A stretch of DNA of 64,000 nucleotides from Incurvaria masculella. Its lineage: Eukaryota > Arthropoda > Insecta > Lepidoptera > Incurvariidae. Numbering within the stretch: the stretch's first letter is position 1; each line of letters starts with the position of its first letter. Below are positions 40,401 through 43,400 of this stretch, in pieces. The translations under genes were made by a program, and so were the position numbers. The DNA is taken from the NCBI GenBank assembly GCA_946894095.1, contig OX335649.1, positions 10,930,001 to 10,994,000 on the forward strand, in the 5' to 3' direction. The notes under the pieces were generated by a model. That model saw only the letters and a program-made list of their open reading frames with translations, searched no databases and was not told the DNA's origin.

Positions 40401-43400
40401 GTGTGGCCCACTCATACGTATTTTGAGAGAATTCCACTCCTAAGGGAAAACACCAAAAAGACTGAAAAAAAAAATACAGTTTTAAAATAGATTGAACCGA
40501 CTCCGAGCACTCTGGAGTAGAAGGCGGTACAGAAGCACACCTGAAAATGTATAATGGACCCCTTCTGTGTTTTTGTACCGCCTTCTACTTCAGGTTACTT
40601 GAAGTCGGTTCAATGTTTTTTAAAACAGTTATTTTGACTAGTTTGTTCATCGCACCGCGTGCACCGTAACCCGCCGCGTGCGCGTACTGATCTATTCTGA
40701 GATCATTGAACACATCGTATACTCCTATGTGTACTATGATTTATTTATGCTTCTTCTCAAACTAGGTTTACTACATTCGAGCGAAGCCGGATCGACGTAC
40801 TTTTTGAAACTATAATGGTATTTTAAAATATAATAGGTCGGGGAAAAAGTCTTTTCGCATTATAGTATGTATGAACTTGTAATAAAATCTCTTTGGCTAT
40901 ACTATTTGTATCTGGCTGGTTTTGGTATCATTGAAAGTTTAAATTTTAAAGAACATAATTCCAAATTCAAATTAGGAAAATGTGTGATTCTCATTTGTTT
41001 TTCGTACTGTCAAAATGAGTGAATCTAATGAAGAAATTCGATACATTTTAAAATTTTACTACAAAAAAGGTAAAAATGCAACGCAAGCCGCGAAAAAAAT
41101 TTGCGATGTTTATGGACCTAGTGCAGTGTCTGTGAGAGTAGCACAAATTTGGTTTAAGCGTTTTCAATCCGGAAATTTTGATGTCAAAGATGCACGTCGC
41201 TCTGGTCGCCCTATTACGGATAAAATGGATGCCATTTTTGAAAAAGTGGAGCAAGATCGGCATATCAGTAGTTACGACGTAGCTGAAGAACTAGGAATTG
41301 ACCACAAAACAGTTTTGGCGCATTTGAAAAAAACTGGGTACACAAAAAAGCTCGATATTTGGGTACCTCACGAGCTCCCTGAAAGAAACCTAAAGAACCG
41401 TGTACTCATTTGTGATTCTTTATTACGACGTAATGAAACCGAACCATTTTTGAAGAAGCTGATAACTGGTGATGAAAAGTGGATCACGTACGACAAGAAC
41501 GTGCGAAAAAGGTCGTGGTCAAAGCTCAAATGATAACGCTAGACCTCACACATCTTTAGCCACTCAGCAAAAACTAAGAGAGTTTGGCTGGGAGGTTTTA
41601 ATGCATCCGCCGTATAGTCCTGACCTTGCACCTTCAGATTTCCACCTGTTTAGGTCTCTTCAGAATTCTTTAGGCAGTGTCAGGTTAACATCACAAGAGG
41701 ACTGCCAAAACCACTTGTCGCGGTATATTGATCAGAAGTCCCAATATTTCTATAGCAATGGGATCATGTCCCTACCTACAAGATGGTAAAAAGTTAGCGA
41801 ACAAAATGGTACCTACATACTTTAGTTAAATGTAAATAAACCATATTAAAAAATGTTTTGAATTTTCTTAAAAAATGCGAAGAAACTTTTTCCCCAACCT
41901 AATATATTAGACTTGTTCACACATAAATGAGAAAGTAATACAATTTTATATTTTTTGAGGTTTGTAGTACGAGTGAAAAGTACAACAATATTCTCAATGT
42001 AACCATTGAATATTTCTCACTGTCTCTGGTTATGGATAGTTTTATTGTTAAATATTGCTCGTCTCCTTAACGACAACATTAGCTATAACCTAACATGGTG
42101 CACTCCAGCCTAAGCAGAGTGGATCTAATGTCGAGTTAATACTGTATACTGCGTACGTAAATCTTATAGTGGCCCAACCCGCTCAACTCCCCATACAAAC
42201 GGGGAAAGAAGATCACGCCCATATTTCTTGTCAGAGATCCCAAATTTTGCTCAAAATAGCTTTATTTGATCGAACTAGATGTCTGATGACCGTTGGCATT
42301 GTAAAATTTGGTTTCTAAGTTATAAGGTCCGAAAGCTCGAATTTTTCGCGCGTTTTATACAATAATTTTGGAGGTGGATTACGCAATGATATAGTAAGAA
42401 CATCTTAAAAAGATTAGTCATCAGACATAGCTTCGTTAATCAAGGTCAACATTCTAACAAAAGAATTTTGACTACAGCGGTCGTGGTTTACTTTTATCTA
42501 TAAGTTGTTTTGTAATTAAAATTTTCGTAAATCTTACCAAATCATACACTATGCGCATTGTCTTTTTTGTGGACATGCTGCATCTTCCTCATCACGGAGC
42601 CTGTCTTATTCTTTGAAACAGAGAAGGTCCCAGAGCGCAACAGCACGGTTTTGTACCAAGCCCGCGAATGAGTTAGTCCCGCCGGGTTGGGCCACCTTAA
42701 TTCAGATTTTTTTCAATATCACACACATGAAAATAATGACGAGTCGAGAATTTATTTTTCGATATTTACGTTTTATTTCACAAACATAATAAAAAATAGA
42801 ATCAACAAAATGTACTAAACGAAGTGACGACGGGGGTCTGGGGCTTGTGGGGGGTTGCGGGGTGTGCGGCGGGGAGGGTGTGTCGGGCGCAGAGGGGTCG
42901 AATAATTAAGTTTATGTGCAGTCATACAGGTGCTTTATGTAGATGTGGAAAATTAATTTAGTGTTTTAGCGGGGGTTATTTAGTGTTTCGATATGTGTTT
43001 ACAGAAGCTCTGATGCATTGCGTATGGGATTTGTAGTCGATGCAGTGATATTACAGTCTAGTGCTCATCGAAACTGAAACTTTCAGTTATGTAAAGATTA
43101 GTGAATGATAAGAACTTCTATAGAAACACAAATTATGTTGAATGTGTCTCACACGAGAGAAAGGCCAGGTTATTTAGTTCTTTAGTTAAACTGTTTTATT
43201 GGACACGCAGATAAATCGATAAAACATGCAAGTAGACGCTAAGATTAATGTGCTGATTTCCTTAATTAAATTCGAAACGGTGTTCCAAGGAAACGTAATG
43301 TAAATAGCACAAACACACGGGACGGGGTGGGTCAGACTGCACGCACACACGGCGACACTCACGGCGGACGCCGCCGGGCTACGAACCTCGAGGCTGTCCC

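Noticed and set aside
34498..41902. Inverted mariners as long terminal repeats of one large element
   Set aside because: Each copy has its own TA-flanked termini and transposase, so they are two independent insertions.
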